64,000 nt of DNA from Valencia hispanica (GCA_963556495.2 OY747705.1:2682001-2746000); one strand, 5' to 3'; counted from the first letter of the stretch, positions 21,169 to 32,715 are shown. Made by a program: numbers and translations. Notes: generated from the letters alone by a model not told the origin.

Positions 21169-24100
21169 GATAAAGAGACACAGCTTTCTTCTCTGAACCC
21201 ACAGATATCAAGCAGTCATCCACGTAAAAACAGTGCAACATTTTATCCATGGCGTCCTCACTGAAATGCTCCTTATTATCTTCAGCACATCTTCTAAGGG
21301 CATAATTGGCACAGCTTGGGGATGAAGTTGCCCCAAATAGATGTACCGTCATCCTGAACTCTGAGAGATCCTCCTTTAGGTCTCCATCTGACCACCAAAG
21401 AAACCTCAGAAGGTCTGCATCACCAGGTAGAACTTTCACTTGATGAAACATGGACTCTATGTCAGCCATGATCACCACAGGTTCCTTCCTGAATCTGGTC
21501 AACACTCCAATCAGTGAACTGGTGAGATCAGGTCCTTGTAGCAGCTCAGCATTTAATGATGTTCCTTGGAAACTGGCTCCACAATCAAAGACCACTCTTA
21601 TTTTTTGTTTTGTGGGATGGTAAACGCCATGATGTGGGATATACCAGATTCTGTTTGTGTACTGCAATTCATTTTCAGGCACCTTCTCAGCAAAGCCTTT
21701 CTTGAAGAGATTATTAATAAATGCAACATAATCAGCATAAAACTGCTCATTCTTTAGAAATCTTTTCTTCAGTTGCATTACACAATACTCCACCAAGTTC
21801 CTGTTATTTTGCATGCTGAATTCCTTTCTTCTTAAAGGCAGACCAATCTCATAATGTCCATCAACTAGCTTTGTTGAACTGGTGACCAGTTCCATGAACC
21901 TTTGATCATCTACAGACATTGCAAGCTGTTCCTCAGTGCTGCATTCCGGAAAGTCTGTCTTGAATTGTTTCTGCCAGAGGTCATCCAGGTTCTCCACAGA
22001 AACTCTATTCACCATTAACTCAGGCTGTTGACAGTCTTCTTCCTTTCCACTTTCTCCTGTCAGTGGTCCATTTACAGTCCACCCGAGCATGGTTCTGATC
22101 GCGAAAGGTCCATTTCCCGCGCTGTAGATTACTTCTAATGGTTCCAATGCTTTAGGAACATTGGTTCCAATCAGCAATTCAATATCAGCATCCAACTCTG
22201 GGAGCTCCACTTCTTTTAGATGAGGCCATCTCATCAAATCAGTTTGTTTAGGAATATTTCCTTTGTGAACAGGCATGCACTCTTGTGTGTAGGTCTTGGG
22301 CAACTGACAAAAATCATCATCTCCAAGCCCAGCCACTTCCAAGCCTGTTACCACATAGCTGCTGACAACCTTTTCCTGACCCATGGTCCTCAGGAGTATA
22401 CGGGCCTTTCTTCCAGTAAGTCCAAGCTTATGCATTAAGGTTTCTGTACAGAAAACCGCTGTACTGCCTTGATCTAAAAACGCATAAGTGTGAACAATCT
22501 TGTTGCCTTTATCCACCTTAACTTGAACAGGAACAATAGGAAGCTTACAATCTTGATCGCCAGCCCCAGTAAGACCACTCGACACCAATGTGTGGTCAAC
22601 TGCAACCTTTGGCACTCTTTCTGCCAGATTCGAATCACTGGTATTTTTTCTTGAAACAATGTGCAATATGGTTGGATGTTTGAGTCCACATTCTTCACAG
22701 GTTATCCGTTTTTTGCAATCTTTGCTGATATGTCCAATACATAAACAGCCAAAACAGACACCTTTGTCCTTCAAGAAGCCAATCTTCTCTTTGTGAACCT
22801 TCTTTACAAACTCTGAACATAGTGACAATGAATGTTTTCTTCCACACCACAGACAACCTTTCTGCACAGTCCAATCTTGCTCGTTTTCCTTTGTGTGCAC
22901 ATTTTTCCTCTCCAAAGGTGCAACAATAGTGGCAAAGCTGCTTCCTTTTATTTTCAAATGAGACTGTGATTTGGGTTTACTTACAACTTTAGTCACTAGT
23001 TGTGCAGCATCCTTGATATTTCCGAACACTGGATCAGTCAGGATTTTCACTTGTCTCTCTATAAAATTCACAATATCAATAAATGTCGCTCTCTGGTTAC
23101 GTCTCTCCTGTAGCTCACAAGCTGCAGTCCTCCATTTATCCCTGAGCTTATAAGGAAGCTTTTTGATGACTAAAATCATATTTGCTGGCATGTCTAATTC
23201 GTCCATGTATTGTACTTCCTCAATCACATTGGAGCAACCTCTGAGAAAAAGGTTGTAGTCCTCCAAGGCTTTGACATCATCTGATTTAATTGAAGGCCAT
23301 GAGAAAATTCTTTCCATATATGCATGAGCAACTTTCTGTTCGTTCCCGAACTGCTGTTGTAACAGTACTTTAGCTTTATTGTAGCCTCTTTCAGGATTGA
23401 GGTACTGACAACTTTTAACCAGCTCCTTTGGATGTCCACTTGTATATTGTTCGAGGAAATACAGTCTGTCACTGAAACTGTTGGTATTTCTTTCAACTCC
23501 ATTCTCAAAGGCTTTCATGAATGCGTGATATTTTAATGGATCCCCATTAAAAATGGGAATTTCTCTTTTTGGTAGAGAAGAAACACTCTGTTGCTGAATT
23601 AGAAGTGTTGTTATTTCATTTACCTTTTTCATGATATCCATCATTTTATGCTGGTCTTCATTTCCTGCAATGATACTCGTGTCAGTAGAAGGCTGTGGCT
23701 GATTTTGAGATCCTTCTTGAGGATGATGAAAATTCAACCTCTGTGAAGCTCCATAATCTTCAACAAACCCAAGAGCAGAATGCATAGAATGAGCTGCTCT
23801 GGGTTCTTTAAGCCTTACAGCAGGCTCATATTGTTCCTTTTCAGGGTCATTTAATTTCTTTGTTGCTTCTGGGACAAATGACTTTGCAGTGGAAGACAAC
23901 CTATAGCCTTTAGCCTTTTCCACACAGGAGTTCATCCCATCTGAATTTTGCTTTGTTCTTGATTGCTTTCCACTCACAGAGCTCCTTGTCTTTAACACGG
24001 ATAATTTAGCCATTTGAGCAGCAATTTGCTCATCAATTGTTAATTGTTCTTTCCTTTTCCGCAGTCTTTGTTCTTCCTCTTCCAGTTCATGTTTTTGCTT

Positions 24101-24653
24101 CAATAATTTCTGTCTCACCATTAAAGCTGCCAGATCAGCTTCAAGACAAGCAGAAAAGGCGGAAGACACTAATGATTTTCCTCCAGCAAATGAAATTTGT
24201 TTTCCAGTAGCTTTGCTTTCCACATTTGACACGCTGTCACTTGGATTAATTTGATCTTGTAGATCTTCCACATCAGGACAAACAGCCAGCTTTGATTCCT
24301 CTGTATTTTTATTTTCATCATCAAAGTCCTTTGGTTCACCAGAGCCTCCGGTTTGAATCAGTTTTCCTGCATCATCAATCCATTGCTGTACAGACATTTT
24401 AAATGTGTCACTATAATCCATTATGCTGTTAAACCACACATTTTGTTTTTCTTTTTCACCTTCTGGAAGCAAAGGAATTACTGTTTCATGTAACATTGTT
24501 GCCTTTTCTCCCAGCTTTATTAAATTATCCATTTGAAATTGAACTTGTGAATAATTTTTCGTTTTCATCAATGTCTTTATTTCTGGAATAAGGTTTTTAA
24601 TTTTATTCACAACTTTTTTCCGATCACACTGTAATTGATCAATTTTATTTTCC
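21143..24653 (-). pseudogene. BEL/Pao gag-protease-RT open frame
   Basis: About 1,170 codons remain open. Gag N-terminal residues start at the junction with Gypsy-1, the ATG itself being lost (ENKIDQLQCDRKKVVNKIKN). A coiled, charged region follows (KQKHELEEEEQRLRKRKEQL). Two zinc knuckles come next (CLWCGRKHSLSLC; CFGCLCIGHISKDC), then protease AFLDQGSTAVFC, then RT with IRVVFDCGASFQGTSLN, MADIESMFHQVKV and the catalytic FYVDDCL. The frame ends at 21143 by a frame change into the thumb. For an element with no 5' LTR, this is a remarkably long open frame. Confidence 0.92.
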
Positions 24654-25364
24654 AAAATAAACCCTCATACTGCAAAACTAGGTTTGCCATTCTCTCATTA
24701 CAGTCCTCAGAAACTTCACAAGACCCAATATCAACATCACCGAGCCCAACTAATCTAAGTTTGTCCTTTGCCAAACTGGCATCTGCAGGGGGTAGCATGG
24801 CAGATTGAAAAAAACTACCAAGTAGAACTTCTGAGTACTCTGCATCACCCATGTTCTCTAGCGCTACATCAGCTATTTCTGAGTTGCGTCTCAACAACAC
24901 AGGTCTGTCAGACATATCGATTAACTTTAATGGGACCAACCAGTCTCCCCACGATGTAGTCACAATTCTAGCAACCAAGACACCCCTGGGCGCTGAGCGG
25001 GATGATGTGAGCTCTGTCATGATGGTCCTGGCTGGGGAAAGTGTTTTTGGGCAGTTTCCCCAACACAAGATATTCACGCCCAGTTTCAAGGCAGGTAACT
25101 GAGTTACACTTCACCGTACTGATCTTATTAGGAACATCTCCACCTTTCAAGGGATTAAGACCAGTCAGCATGGACACGAAAAGATCAGTTTCTGGATCCC
25201 CAGAAGGGCATGGGGTTGACACTGTCCTCCAGTAAGGCTCACATAACTTGGACAGATGGAGGATGTGCTTAATGACATTAGTGCCTAGTATCAAATCATC
25301 ATGCTGGCCCGGAACAACAAGTGTAGGGACCACGATTTACACTTCCATCTCCACATCAAAAGCA
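24654..25364 (-). pseudogene. Gypsy-1 protease end and RT spacer
   Basis: From 25364 leftward: VPTLVVPGQHDDLILGTNVI, the post-active-site part of the aspartic protease, followed by SKLCEPYW and GDPETDLFVSMLTGLNPL. The next frame has KLGVNILCWGNCPKTLSPAR and ends NERMANLVLQYEGLF at the BEL junction. There is one frame change near 25000. The protein continues on the other side of the BEL fragment at about 18004 and, upstream, on the other side of Gypsy-2 at 30979. Confidence 0.85.
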
Positions 25365-25369
25365 CATTT
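25365..25369. repeat. Target duplication of Gypsy-2, left
   Basis: CATTT, identical to 30974-30978. Confidence 0.93.
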
Positions 25370-26050
25370 TGTCATGTTTCGTTTCTGTGGACTCTAGTGC
25401 GGACACACAAACGACCAGCCGAAACAGGAGGTTAGCTATAAAGCAGATGATTTATTGTTTGCCCCACAGGAAAGGAACGACTGGAGGTAATCCACAGAGC
25501 TCGGGGTATGATACTCGGAACGGAACTTGGGAGGGAGGCAGCCACTGATGGGGAGAGGAGATGAAGGTGAGTGGGTTACCATGAATCAGAGGGGAAGCAG
25601 GAATGGAATCTTGGCTTACTTGGATAGTATGATAGTCCTCAGCTCGGGGGGGGAAGAGAGTCGCGGTGTGTCCAGAGTAACTCCGTCCAGGTTGTTCCGA
25701 TCCCCAAGGTGGTTGAGGGTGGACCGACAGAAGAGGGCTTGGTCGAGCTCGGAGCAGGGCAGCAGGAGAGCAGCAGGAGAGCAGCAGGGGAGTAACAGGA
25801 GAGCAACAGGAGGATCAGGGGAAGCAGGCGCCGCAGGCTGAGATCGGATCACAAAGGCTCGATGAGAACTAATCGGGAAGGCGATCAGCCATCCAACAAG
25901 GCTAACGATCTGGCGTCTGCCCCCAGTCAGCGTTGCCCTTTTAACTGCCGCTCCTTGATTGCCTTAACTGCGATCAGCTGGGAGATGGCAACAAGCTGCG
26001 CCCTCTGTGGAGAAACAGGTGAGAGAACACCAAACACACACACCCTGACA
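25370..26050 (-). repeat. 3' LTR of Gypsy-2
   Basis: 681 bp, nearly identical to 30293-30973. Differences were seen near 25413, 25772, 25795 and 25829. It contains an agcaggagagc short tandem repeat (about 25760-25810). Confidence 0.95.
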
Positions 26051-26066
26051 GTATCCCCCCCTCAAC
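26051..26066 (-). other. Polypurine tract of Gypsy-2
   Basis: On the minus strand, gttgagggggggatac directly precedes the 3' LTR, the usual site of plus-strand priming. Confidence 0.75.
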
Positions 26067-26113
26067 GGACGTCTCCTGGCGGCCAAACCTGGCTGGAAGA
26101 GGCAGAAGCCCTC

Positions 26114-26640
26114 TCAAAGTCCGTTATGAGGGAAGGATCCAAAATGAAAGAGCGGGGAACCCAACGGCGCTCCTCTGGGCCGTAACCCACCCAGTCCACG
26201 AGGTATTGGTGACCCCGGCCCCCGAGGGCGCACATCCACTATGCGGCGAACCGTGTAGGCAGGGTGCCCATCAATGATCCGGGCGGGAGGAGGGGGTTCG
26301 GAAGGAGGGCACAAGGGACTGGCAGAAACCGGCTTAACCTGGGAAACACGAAAAACGGGATGGACCCGGGTATGGGCCGGGAGTTTTAAACGGAGCGTCG
26401 AGGGGCTAATAACAGACTCGACGGGAAAAGGCCCTAGGAAACGAGGTGCCATTTTCCTTGAGACTCCTTTCAAGGGAAAGTCACGGGCTGACAGCCATAC
26501 TAATTGACCAGGTGTATATTGGGGAGCGGGGCGACGGTGTAGGTCAGCGTAACGCTTGTTTTGGGCGGATGAGCGTTGGAGGGCTGCCCTGGTCAGCTCC
26601 CAAACTCTTCTGCAGGACCTGATGTGAGAATGGACAGAGG
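26114..26640 (-). pseudogene. Gypsy-2 integrase C-terminus and chromodomain
   Basis: The segment contains [19 protein letters not shown] and then [20 protein letters not shown], the start of a chromodomain, which targets integration to particular chromatin marks in chromoviruses. After RPRG the frame changes. The rest of the chromodomain ([15 protein letters not shown]) is present in the neighbouring frame near 26155-26215. Confidence 0.88.
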
Positions 26641-27335
26641 GAATGGAGGAATTGGGAATTGAGCTGGGGAGGAGAGACGGTTGGTACCCGAGGGAGGCCT
26701 CAAAGGGGGAGACCCCGGTGGCCGCTGATGTGTGGGAAATGTGTGCGTACTCGACCCAAGGAAGATGGGAGCTTAGATTGTGGGTGGAAGCCTGAGGTTA
26801 GTTGGGTCCGGGCCCCAAGAGCTGCGCAGAAGTCCCTCCACACACGGGAGATGAACTGGGGACCTCGATCCGAGAGGATCTCCACAGGGATGCCGTGAAG
26901 CCGAAAAACGTGTAGACAGAGGAGCTTGTTGGTCTGGGCTGCAGTAGGCAATCTCGTAAGTGAAATGAGATGGCAGGCCTTCGAAAAACGGTTAACAATG
27001 GTTAGGATGACTGACTTGCCATATGATGTGGGCAGTCCGGTGACAAAGTCTAGGGCGATGTGGGACCAGGGCCGAGCTGGGATGGAGAGGGGTTGAAGGT
27101 AACCCGAGGCAGGCTGATGTAAGCTATTGTTGCCGTTACATGCAGGACAAGCCAAAACATACTCCCTCACGTCTTTATTGAGCCCTGGCCACCAGAAATA
27201 ACGGCGGAGGAGTGCAATAGTTCGACTCGTGCCTGGGTGACAGGAGAATCTGGAAGTGTGCCCCCATTGGATGACTCTGGAGCGAACAGATGATGGGACA
27301 AAGATACGATGAGGAGGACCTCTCCCAGGGTCAGG
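26640..27335 (-). pseudogene. Gypsy-2 integrase core, deleted
   Basis: The zinc-binding part ([16 protein letters not shown]) and the core with [11 protein letters not shown] (first Asp) and [17 protein letters not shown] (second Asp) are in one frame. After TSGFHPQS the expected segment carrying the catalytic glutamate is absent, and sequence continues, frame-changed, in a later part of the domain. This copy could not supply integrase. Confidence 0.88.
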
Positions 27336-28007
27336 CTAGTTGACTTGGGCGTGCTTGATAAGGGACTCGAAGTCCCAGGTGAGTGATGCCACGGAGCAGG
27401 AGGGTGGGAGGATGGGTGCAGGAACGTCGGGATGGTCGTCAGATGACTGCTGGCGGGACAGAGCGTCAGGTTTGATGTTCTTGGAACCTGGCTTGTAAGT
27501 GATATTTAGATTAAAACGAGAGAAGAATAGAGACCAGCGGTATTGACGGGGGTTTAATCTTTTGGCTGCTTGGATGTAGAGTAAGTTCTTGTGGTCCGTC
27601 CATACTATGACCGGGAGCTCCGAACCCTCCAGCCAATGCCGCCACTCCTCCAGGGCCAACTTGATAGCGAGGAGCTCTCGGTCACCTATGCTGTAATTCC
27701 TCTCCGCAGGGGGGAAACGCTTTGAGAAAAAAGCACAGGGATGCAATTTCTGATCCTGGGGAGAACGCTGTGAAAGGACAGCTCCGACTCCGGTATCCGA
27801 GGCGTCAACCTCCATAATGAACTGGATCTTTACGTTGGGGAAAATGAGAATGGGTGCTTCGGTGAATCTCACCTTTAGATGTTGGAAGGCCTGGTCCGCT
27901 GCTTGGTCCCAGATGAAAGGTCGCTTAACCGAGGTGAGGGCGGTTAGAGGGGCTGCGATGACGCCGAAATCCCAAATGAAGCGTCTGTAAAAAATAACGA
28001 ACCCCAA
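27336..28007 (-). pseudogene. Gypsy-2 RNase H
   Basis: A 223-codon frame contains FIMEVDASDTGVGAVLSQRS, FFSKRFPPAERNYSIGDREL, IVWTDHKNLLYI and TYKPGSKNIKPDALSR, the ordered RNase H blocks with the acidic residues visible. It ends with a stop before the integrase region and is offset in frame from the RT. Confidence 0.9.
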
Positions 28008-28470
28008 GGAACCGTTGCAGCTGCCTTCTGGACGTGGGAATGGGCCAGTCTTGGACCGCCTTAATCTTACTGGGGTCAGCCTTCACCTGTCCACACTCGA
28101 AGACATAACCCAAAAAGGAGACAGATGACAGATGAAATTCACATTTTTCAACTTTAACATAGAGAGAATTCTCTAGCAGCCGTTGAAGAACTAGCCGGAC
28201 ATGCTGGCGATGCTGTGGCAGATCCTTGGAGAAAATAAGGATATCATCAAGGTAGACGAAAACAAAAACATTTAGAAAATCACGGAGCACATCATTAACC
28301 AGATGTTGAAAAACGGCCGGGGCATTGCAAAGGCCAAAAGGCATGACCAGGTTTTTGAAGTGCCCGATGTGGGTCTTAAAGGCTGTTTTCCACTCGTCAC
28401 CTCCGCGGATCCGGACAAGATGGTAAGCGTTCCGCAGGTCGAGCTTTGTGAACACTGTAGCCCCCTGCAC
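27925..28470 (-). pseudogene. Gypsy-2 RT palm and thumb
   Basis: The frame reads [33 protein letters not shown], and the catalytic [11 protein letters not shown]. It then reads [20 protein letters not shown] before a frame change near 27990 into the RNase H frame. It overlaps the preceding frame at the RT start, where another frame change lies near 28440. Confidence 0.92.
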
Positions 28471-29387
28471 GGCCTCAAAAGCGAGGTGATGAGAGGTAAT
28501 GAATACTGGTTTTTGACTGTGATGGCATGTAGACCTCTGTAGTCAATACAGGGACGTAAAGTCTTATCCTTTTTCTCCACAAAGAAAAATCCCGCACCCA
28601 GGGGAGAAGTGGAAGGGCGAATTAGGCCCACGGCCAGGGAATCGTTAACATACGTCTCAAGGGCAGCTCTCTCCTTGGCGGACAGGTTGAAGAGACGTCC
28701 AGAGGGAAGAGGGGCCCCAGGGAGGAGATCGATGGCGCAATCGTAAGGCCTGTGAGGAGGGAGAGAGAGAGCCTTGGATTTACTAAAAGCTTGCTGCAGA
28801 TCATGGTACTCGGGAGGGATTTTAGTCAGGTCCGGCTGATCAGAAACTGGGACTGCTACAGAGGAACCGGAACTGGGAATGGCCGAACGCAGGCAGTTTT
28901 GGTGACAGAACCCACTCCAGGACTCAACCCGTGCTTTAGCCCAATTAATGCTCGGGTTGTGAGTGGCCAACCAGGGGTAACCTAAGACTAAGGGGGCGTC
29001 TCTATTGGGAAAAACAAAGAAAGAAATCTGCTCATGGTGGTTGCCAGAAAGAACCAGTCTTAAGGGGACAGTTTGATGGGTTATCTCAGTTAGGGTCCTT
29101 CCATCAAGAGCAGTTACATTTAAGGGAACAGAAAGCGCTTCCACCGGAAGGTTATATTTACCCACAATCTCAGGGCAAATTAAATTCTGCTCGGACCCTG
29201 AGTCAACGAGTGCTTGGAGAGAGATGTGGGTCTGGTGAACTAAAATCAAAGCGGGCAACATGGGCCTGGGGTTAGAGTTATTGACCCCGCCCGACAGGAC
29301 CCCCAGACTCACTGCCGGACTGGATCTTTTGGACGAGCGGGGCAGGTTGAAATAAAATGACCCGGGGTACCGCAATATAGGCAGCAA
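28272..29387 (-). pseudogene. Gypsy-2 protease and RT fingers
   Basis: The protease active site is [20 protein letters not shown]. Then come [18 protein letters not shown], and RT fingers with [16 protein letters not shown] and [19 protein letters not shown]. The frame runs into missense and a late stop after about residue 300, where RT continues in another frame. Gag and this frame overlap by about 80 bases in different frames. Confidence 0.9.
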
Positions 29388-30298
29388 CGGCCTTCCATAC
29401 AGCGCTGCCGTTCCGTCGGAGAAAGCCGAGCCCTGCCGATTTGCATCGGCTCGGGAGAGGGTAGACGTGCAGGAGGAGCGGGGAATGTGAAAACCGCAGA
29501 GGGGGCGGCTGACGGAGAGGAGGAAACAAACTGCGGTTTAGATCTTGCTCTTGATCTCTCGCGTAACCTGTTGTCAATCTTGATCGTGAGATCAATCAAA
29601 CTATCCACGGACTCGGGTTCGTCGCGGTAAGCGAGCTCATCTCTAATTTGCTCGTTCAGGGAATTAAGAAAAGCAGCCTTAAGTGCCGGTCGGTTCCAGC
29701 CAGACTCAGCAGCTAGTATGCGGAACTCAACAGCCAAGTCGGCAACTGAGCAGTTTCTTTGTTTGAGTTCCCACAGAAGCTTGGCAATCTGTTCCTCGCT
29801 CCTCGTGACGCAGAAAGTCTGCTTGAACTGTCTAAGAAACTCGTCAAAGGAGGAGCTGCTGAGGGAGTTTTGGTCAAAGCTGGCCTGGGCCCATTGAAGG
29901 GCTCTGTCTCTCAACAGGGCTATAATATAAGAGATCTTATTAGCGTCCTCACAGAAAGTTCGAGGGGAACGTTTGAATGCCAGAGAACACTGTAACAGGA
30001 AACCCGGACTTTTCGATAGGTCGCCGGCGAAGGGCTCTGGAGGTGGTGAGACTACCTCGCGAAAAGCTGGAGAAGGAGACGGGTCAGCAGTGGCCGGGGA
30101 GAGTGATGTTTGGGTAGTAAGTTTGGAACTGAGATCATGGATTACCTTGGTTAACTCATGGAAACTCTGTAGGAGCGCAGTCTGCTGCTGCTGCATGTTC
30201 TGAAGAGTGGCTTCATGACGACCCAGGAGCATGCCCTGCTCGGAGACGGCTGAACGTAAGTGTGCCGCAGAGTCCAATTGGCCAGATCGTTCTGTCAT
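29309..30298 (-). CDS. Gypsy-2 gag
   Basis: An intact 329-codon frame starts [17 protein letters not shown]. It has a capsid-like helical region ([47 protein letters not shown]) and one CCHC zinc knuckle, [14 protein letters not shown], near the C-terminus. This layout matches Sushi-type Gag, the ancestor of the mammalian PEG10/RTL genes. The start codon (30298-30296) lies in the last six bases of the 5' LTR, so translation begins inside the LTR. Confidence 0.92.
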   Translation of the reverse strand: MTERSGQLDSAAHLRSAVSEQGMLLGRHEATLQNMQQQQTALLQSFHELTKVIHDLSSKLTTQTSLSPATADPSPSPAFREVVSPPPEPFAGDLSKSPGFLLQCSLAFKRSPRTFCEDANKISYIIALLRDRALQWAQASFDQNSLSSSSFDEFLRQFKQTFCVTRSEEQIAKLLWELKQRNCSVADLAVEFRILAAESGWNRPALKAAFLNSLNEQIRDELAYRDEPESVDSLIDLTIKIDNRLRERSRARSKPQFVSSSPSAAPSAVFTFPAPPARLPSPEPMQIGRARLSPTERQRCMEGRCCLYCGTPGHFISTCPARPKDPVRQ

Positions 30299-30973
30299 GT
30301 TTCGTTTCTGTGGACTCTAGTGCGGACACACAAATGACCAGCCGAAACAGGAGGTTAGCTATAAAGCAGATGATTTATTGTTTGCCCCACAGGAAAGGAA
30401 CGACTGGAGGTAATCCACAGAGCTCGGGGTATGATACTCGGAACGGAACTTGGGAGGGAGGCAGCCACTGATGGGGAGAGGAGATGAAGGTGAGTGGGTT
30501 ACCATGAATCAGAGGGGAAGCAGGAATGGAATCTTGGCTTACTTGGATAGTATGATAGTCCTCAGCTCGGGGGGGGAAGAGAGTCGCGGTGTGTCCAGAG
30601 TAACTCCGTCCAGGTTGTTCCGATCCCCAAGGTGGTTGAGGGTGGACCGACAGAAGAGGGCTTGGTCGAGCTCGGAGCAGGGCAGCAGGAGGGCAGCAGG
30701 AGAGCAGCAGGAGAGTAACAGGAGAGCAACAGGAGGATCAGGGGAAGCAGGTGCCGCAGGCTGAGATCGGATCACAAAGGCTCGATGAGAACTAATCGGG
30801 AAGGCGATCAGCCATCCAACAAGGCTAACGATCTGGCGTCTGCCCCCAGTCAGCGTTGCCCTTTTAACTGCCGCTCCTTGATTGCCTTAACTGCGATCAG
30901 CTGGGAGATGGCAACAAGCTGCGCCCTCTGTGGAGAAACAGGTGAGAGAACACCAAACACACACACCCTGACA
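30293..30973 (-). repeat. 5' LTR of Gypsy-2
   Basis: 681 bp, nearly identical to 25370-26050. On the minus strand it ends in ATGACA at 30293. Confidence 0.95.
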
Positions 30974-30978
30974 CATTT
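30974..30978. repeat. Target duplication of Gypsy-2, right
   Basis: CATTT, identical to 25365-25369. Confidence 0.93.
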
Positions 30979-31275
30979 AGGCTTAACACAAAGTCCACCA
31001 CACCCAACGAGTACCACATCCACATCAAACTTCATTTCAGCTGCCTCACTGATGCTGCAGGCCATCAAACCACTGTCCAACATTCCGCCCATCTCAAATG
31101 CCCCACCCATGTTCACAGAAGTGTAGAAAAGACTGTCACTGTTTCCAATTCTGTGAATATTCTGATAAACATCAACTCCCGAGTCACTATATGAATATTT
31201 CTCTGATGTGTATACAGTCTCAGCATCTGACATGTCATCAATTTGGCAGCTTATGGTGTGACCTGCACTGCACAA
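30979..31275 (-). pseudogene. Gypsy-1 protease active-site region
   Basis: This frame contains GGMLDSGLMACSISEAAEM, an aspartic protease DSG motif, and VVLVGCGGLCVKPK just before the Gypsy-2 insertion. The protein continues beyond Gypsy-2 at 25364. Translation past 30978 is Gypsy-2 LTR, not part of the gene. Confidence 0.82.
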
Positions 31276-32715
31276 ATACAGGTCTGCTAGTTTCCCTCAG
31301 TCTGGGGTTGGGAAGACCTATTTACAGGGCAGTTCAATTTGGTGTGACCTGGGGCAAAACATGCAAAGCACAGTCGTACAGACATGCAGTGCAAAGTGGT
31401 AGTGTGACTTGATTCATTACAGACTGTGCAACTTGTCTCTCTAATGCGTTGCTCACGAGGATCACGCTGAAACTTCCCACCCTAAGTAGGATCAAAAGTG
31501 TCGCGCTGCTGCATTCTCTCTAACATCTGCTGAAACATGTTGACCATTCGAGTGAGAAGTCTCTCCTCTGACTGCGGAAGATGTTGTGGAATGACTGGTA
31601 CAGAGTTTTGGCTTTTAGCAACCTGAGGACCACCTTGACATGAGACTGACGCTGGAGATGGGCATGAAGGGTGATTTGCACGATGATGAGACTGGAGAGA
31701 GGGGGGTGAAGGTAATGAACGAGGAGTGTGGCTAGGGGAAGCCGGGCTGGGCTGCTCAGGGGTGATTGTGGCGACCTGGCTTCTCAGCTGTGGGGCACTA
31801 GTGGTTTTACCAGCTGCCTTCGACTCTCTTTGGTAGTCATCAATCCTCTACTGAACATCACGTGAATTCCACTCATGAATTGGCTTGCACCTCAAAATGC
31901 ATAATAATTCTGGGTCAGGGCAGTGTTTGACGAACACGATAGCCACTTCATCATTCATGCTCTCTGTCTGCTTCCCACGTTTACGCTGTCCATCAAGAGC
32001 TAGGTCTGTTTAGTCTTATCCAATAGTCAACAGGGTTCTCCCTGTGTCTGGGCAGAGTTGTATAGAAGTCGGCAAGGGGGAGACACGAGGGATTTATTGA
32101 ATTAATGGAGAAGAACATCATATATCATTTCCGGATTCTTTTCAACATCAAGTGAAGGATCACTACGCAAGGCAATCTGCACCACATTTCTTGCTTTGCC
32201 CATTAAGTGGCACATAATCTCTTCTGCTTGACCACAGGCAGGTATGTCTTGTTTTCTGAGGTGCAATTTAGTCAAGTCAATCCAGTCTAGTCTCGGACTG
32301 AGCATTTGTCAGTGTTGTCACCCCTGTATACTTGAAGCACCCTATCAGGTTTAACATCGACTGTCACGTGGGGTGGATCATGTCTGTCACTGTCACAGTT
32401 TGAGTTCTTGGTGACACAGGTAGGTTGTGGTTCACTGTTCACGTTTACAACACCAGCTGACATTAGTTTAGAAACAATTGATGGACCAATTTTTGCGCCT
32501 AACTGCCCAACCATGTCTGTAATACGATGAAGGGCATCAACATCACTGCAGGGTGTAGAAGTAGGGGGATCCTTACTCATGAACCCATCAAGAGAAGTAC
32601 AACCCTAGCTCTGACCCAGCCCTGAATCTGCACAACCATCATATGTCAGCTTTGAATGTCCCACAGCCCCACTGTCAGCAATACCACTGAACCAAACACC
32701 CCTACCTTTAGTCAT
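31276..32715 (-). pseudogene. Gypsy-1 gag
   Basis: A likely start (MTKGRGVW) is at 32715. An in-frame stop lies near 32610, and an open segment runs from 32580 (MSKDPPTSTPCSDVDALHRI) to 32287. Another (32305-32102) has LDWIDLTKLHLRKQDIPACG and GKARNVVQIALRSDPSLD, capsid-like. A Pro/Ser-rich stretch follows (about 31860-31600), then paired cysteine motifs CTVCNESSH and CFACFAPGHTKLNC near 31330-31430, a CCHC knuckle. Several stops and frame changes are present. Confidence 0.75.

Larger units (their letters stand above)
18005..24653 (-). mobile_element. BEL/Pao element fragment inside Gypsy-1
   Basis: A 6.65-kb insertion on the minus strand has gag, aspartic protease, RT, RNase H, integrase, a DUF5641-type tail and one LTR (18005-18381). 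On its 5' side (24653) Gypsy-1 sequence directly meets the first gag codons. There is no 5' LTR, no leader and no primer site. No target duplication is seen: Gypsy-1 coding ends at 24654 and resumes at about 18004 with almost nothing gained or lost. Confidence 0.85.
25370..30973 (-). mobile_element. Gypsy-2: complete young chromovirus (Ty3/Gypsy)
   Basis: A 5,604-bp element has two 681-bp LTRs (25370-26050 and 30293-30973) that differ at about four positions by eye. The LTRs run TGT...ACA and are flanked by a perfect 5-bp duplication CATTT (25365-25369 and 30974-30978). The coding order is gag, protease, RT, RNase H, integrase, chromodomain. It is inserted in the protease region of Gypsy-1. 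The zinc knuckle and the chromodomain place it near the vertebrate Sushi-ichi type. Despite the nearly identical LTRs, pol carries several frame breaks and an integrase deletion. Confidence 0.95.

Noticed and set aside
19824..21196. Plus-strand open frames of 60-144 codons across the BEL polymerase
   Set aside because: They are shadows of the minus-strand polyprotein, with no domain.
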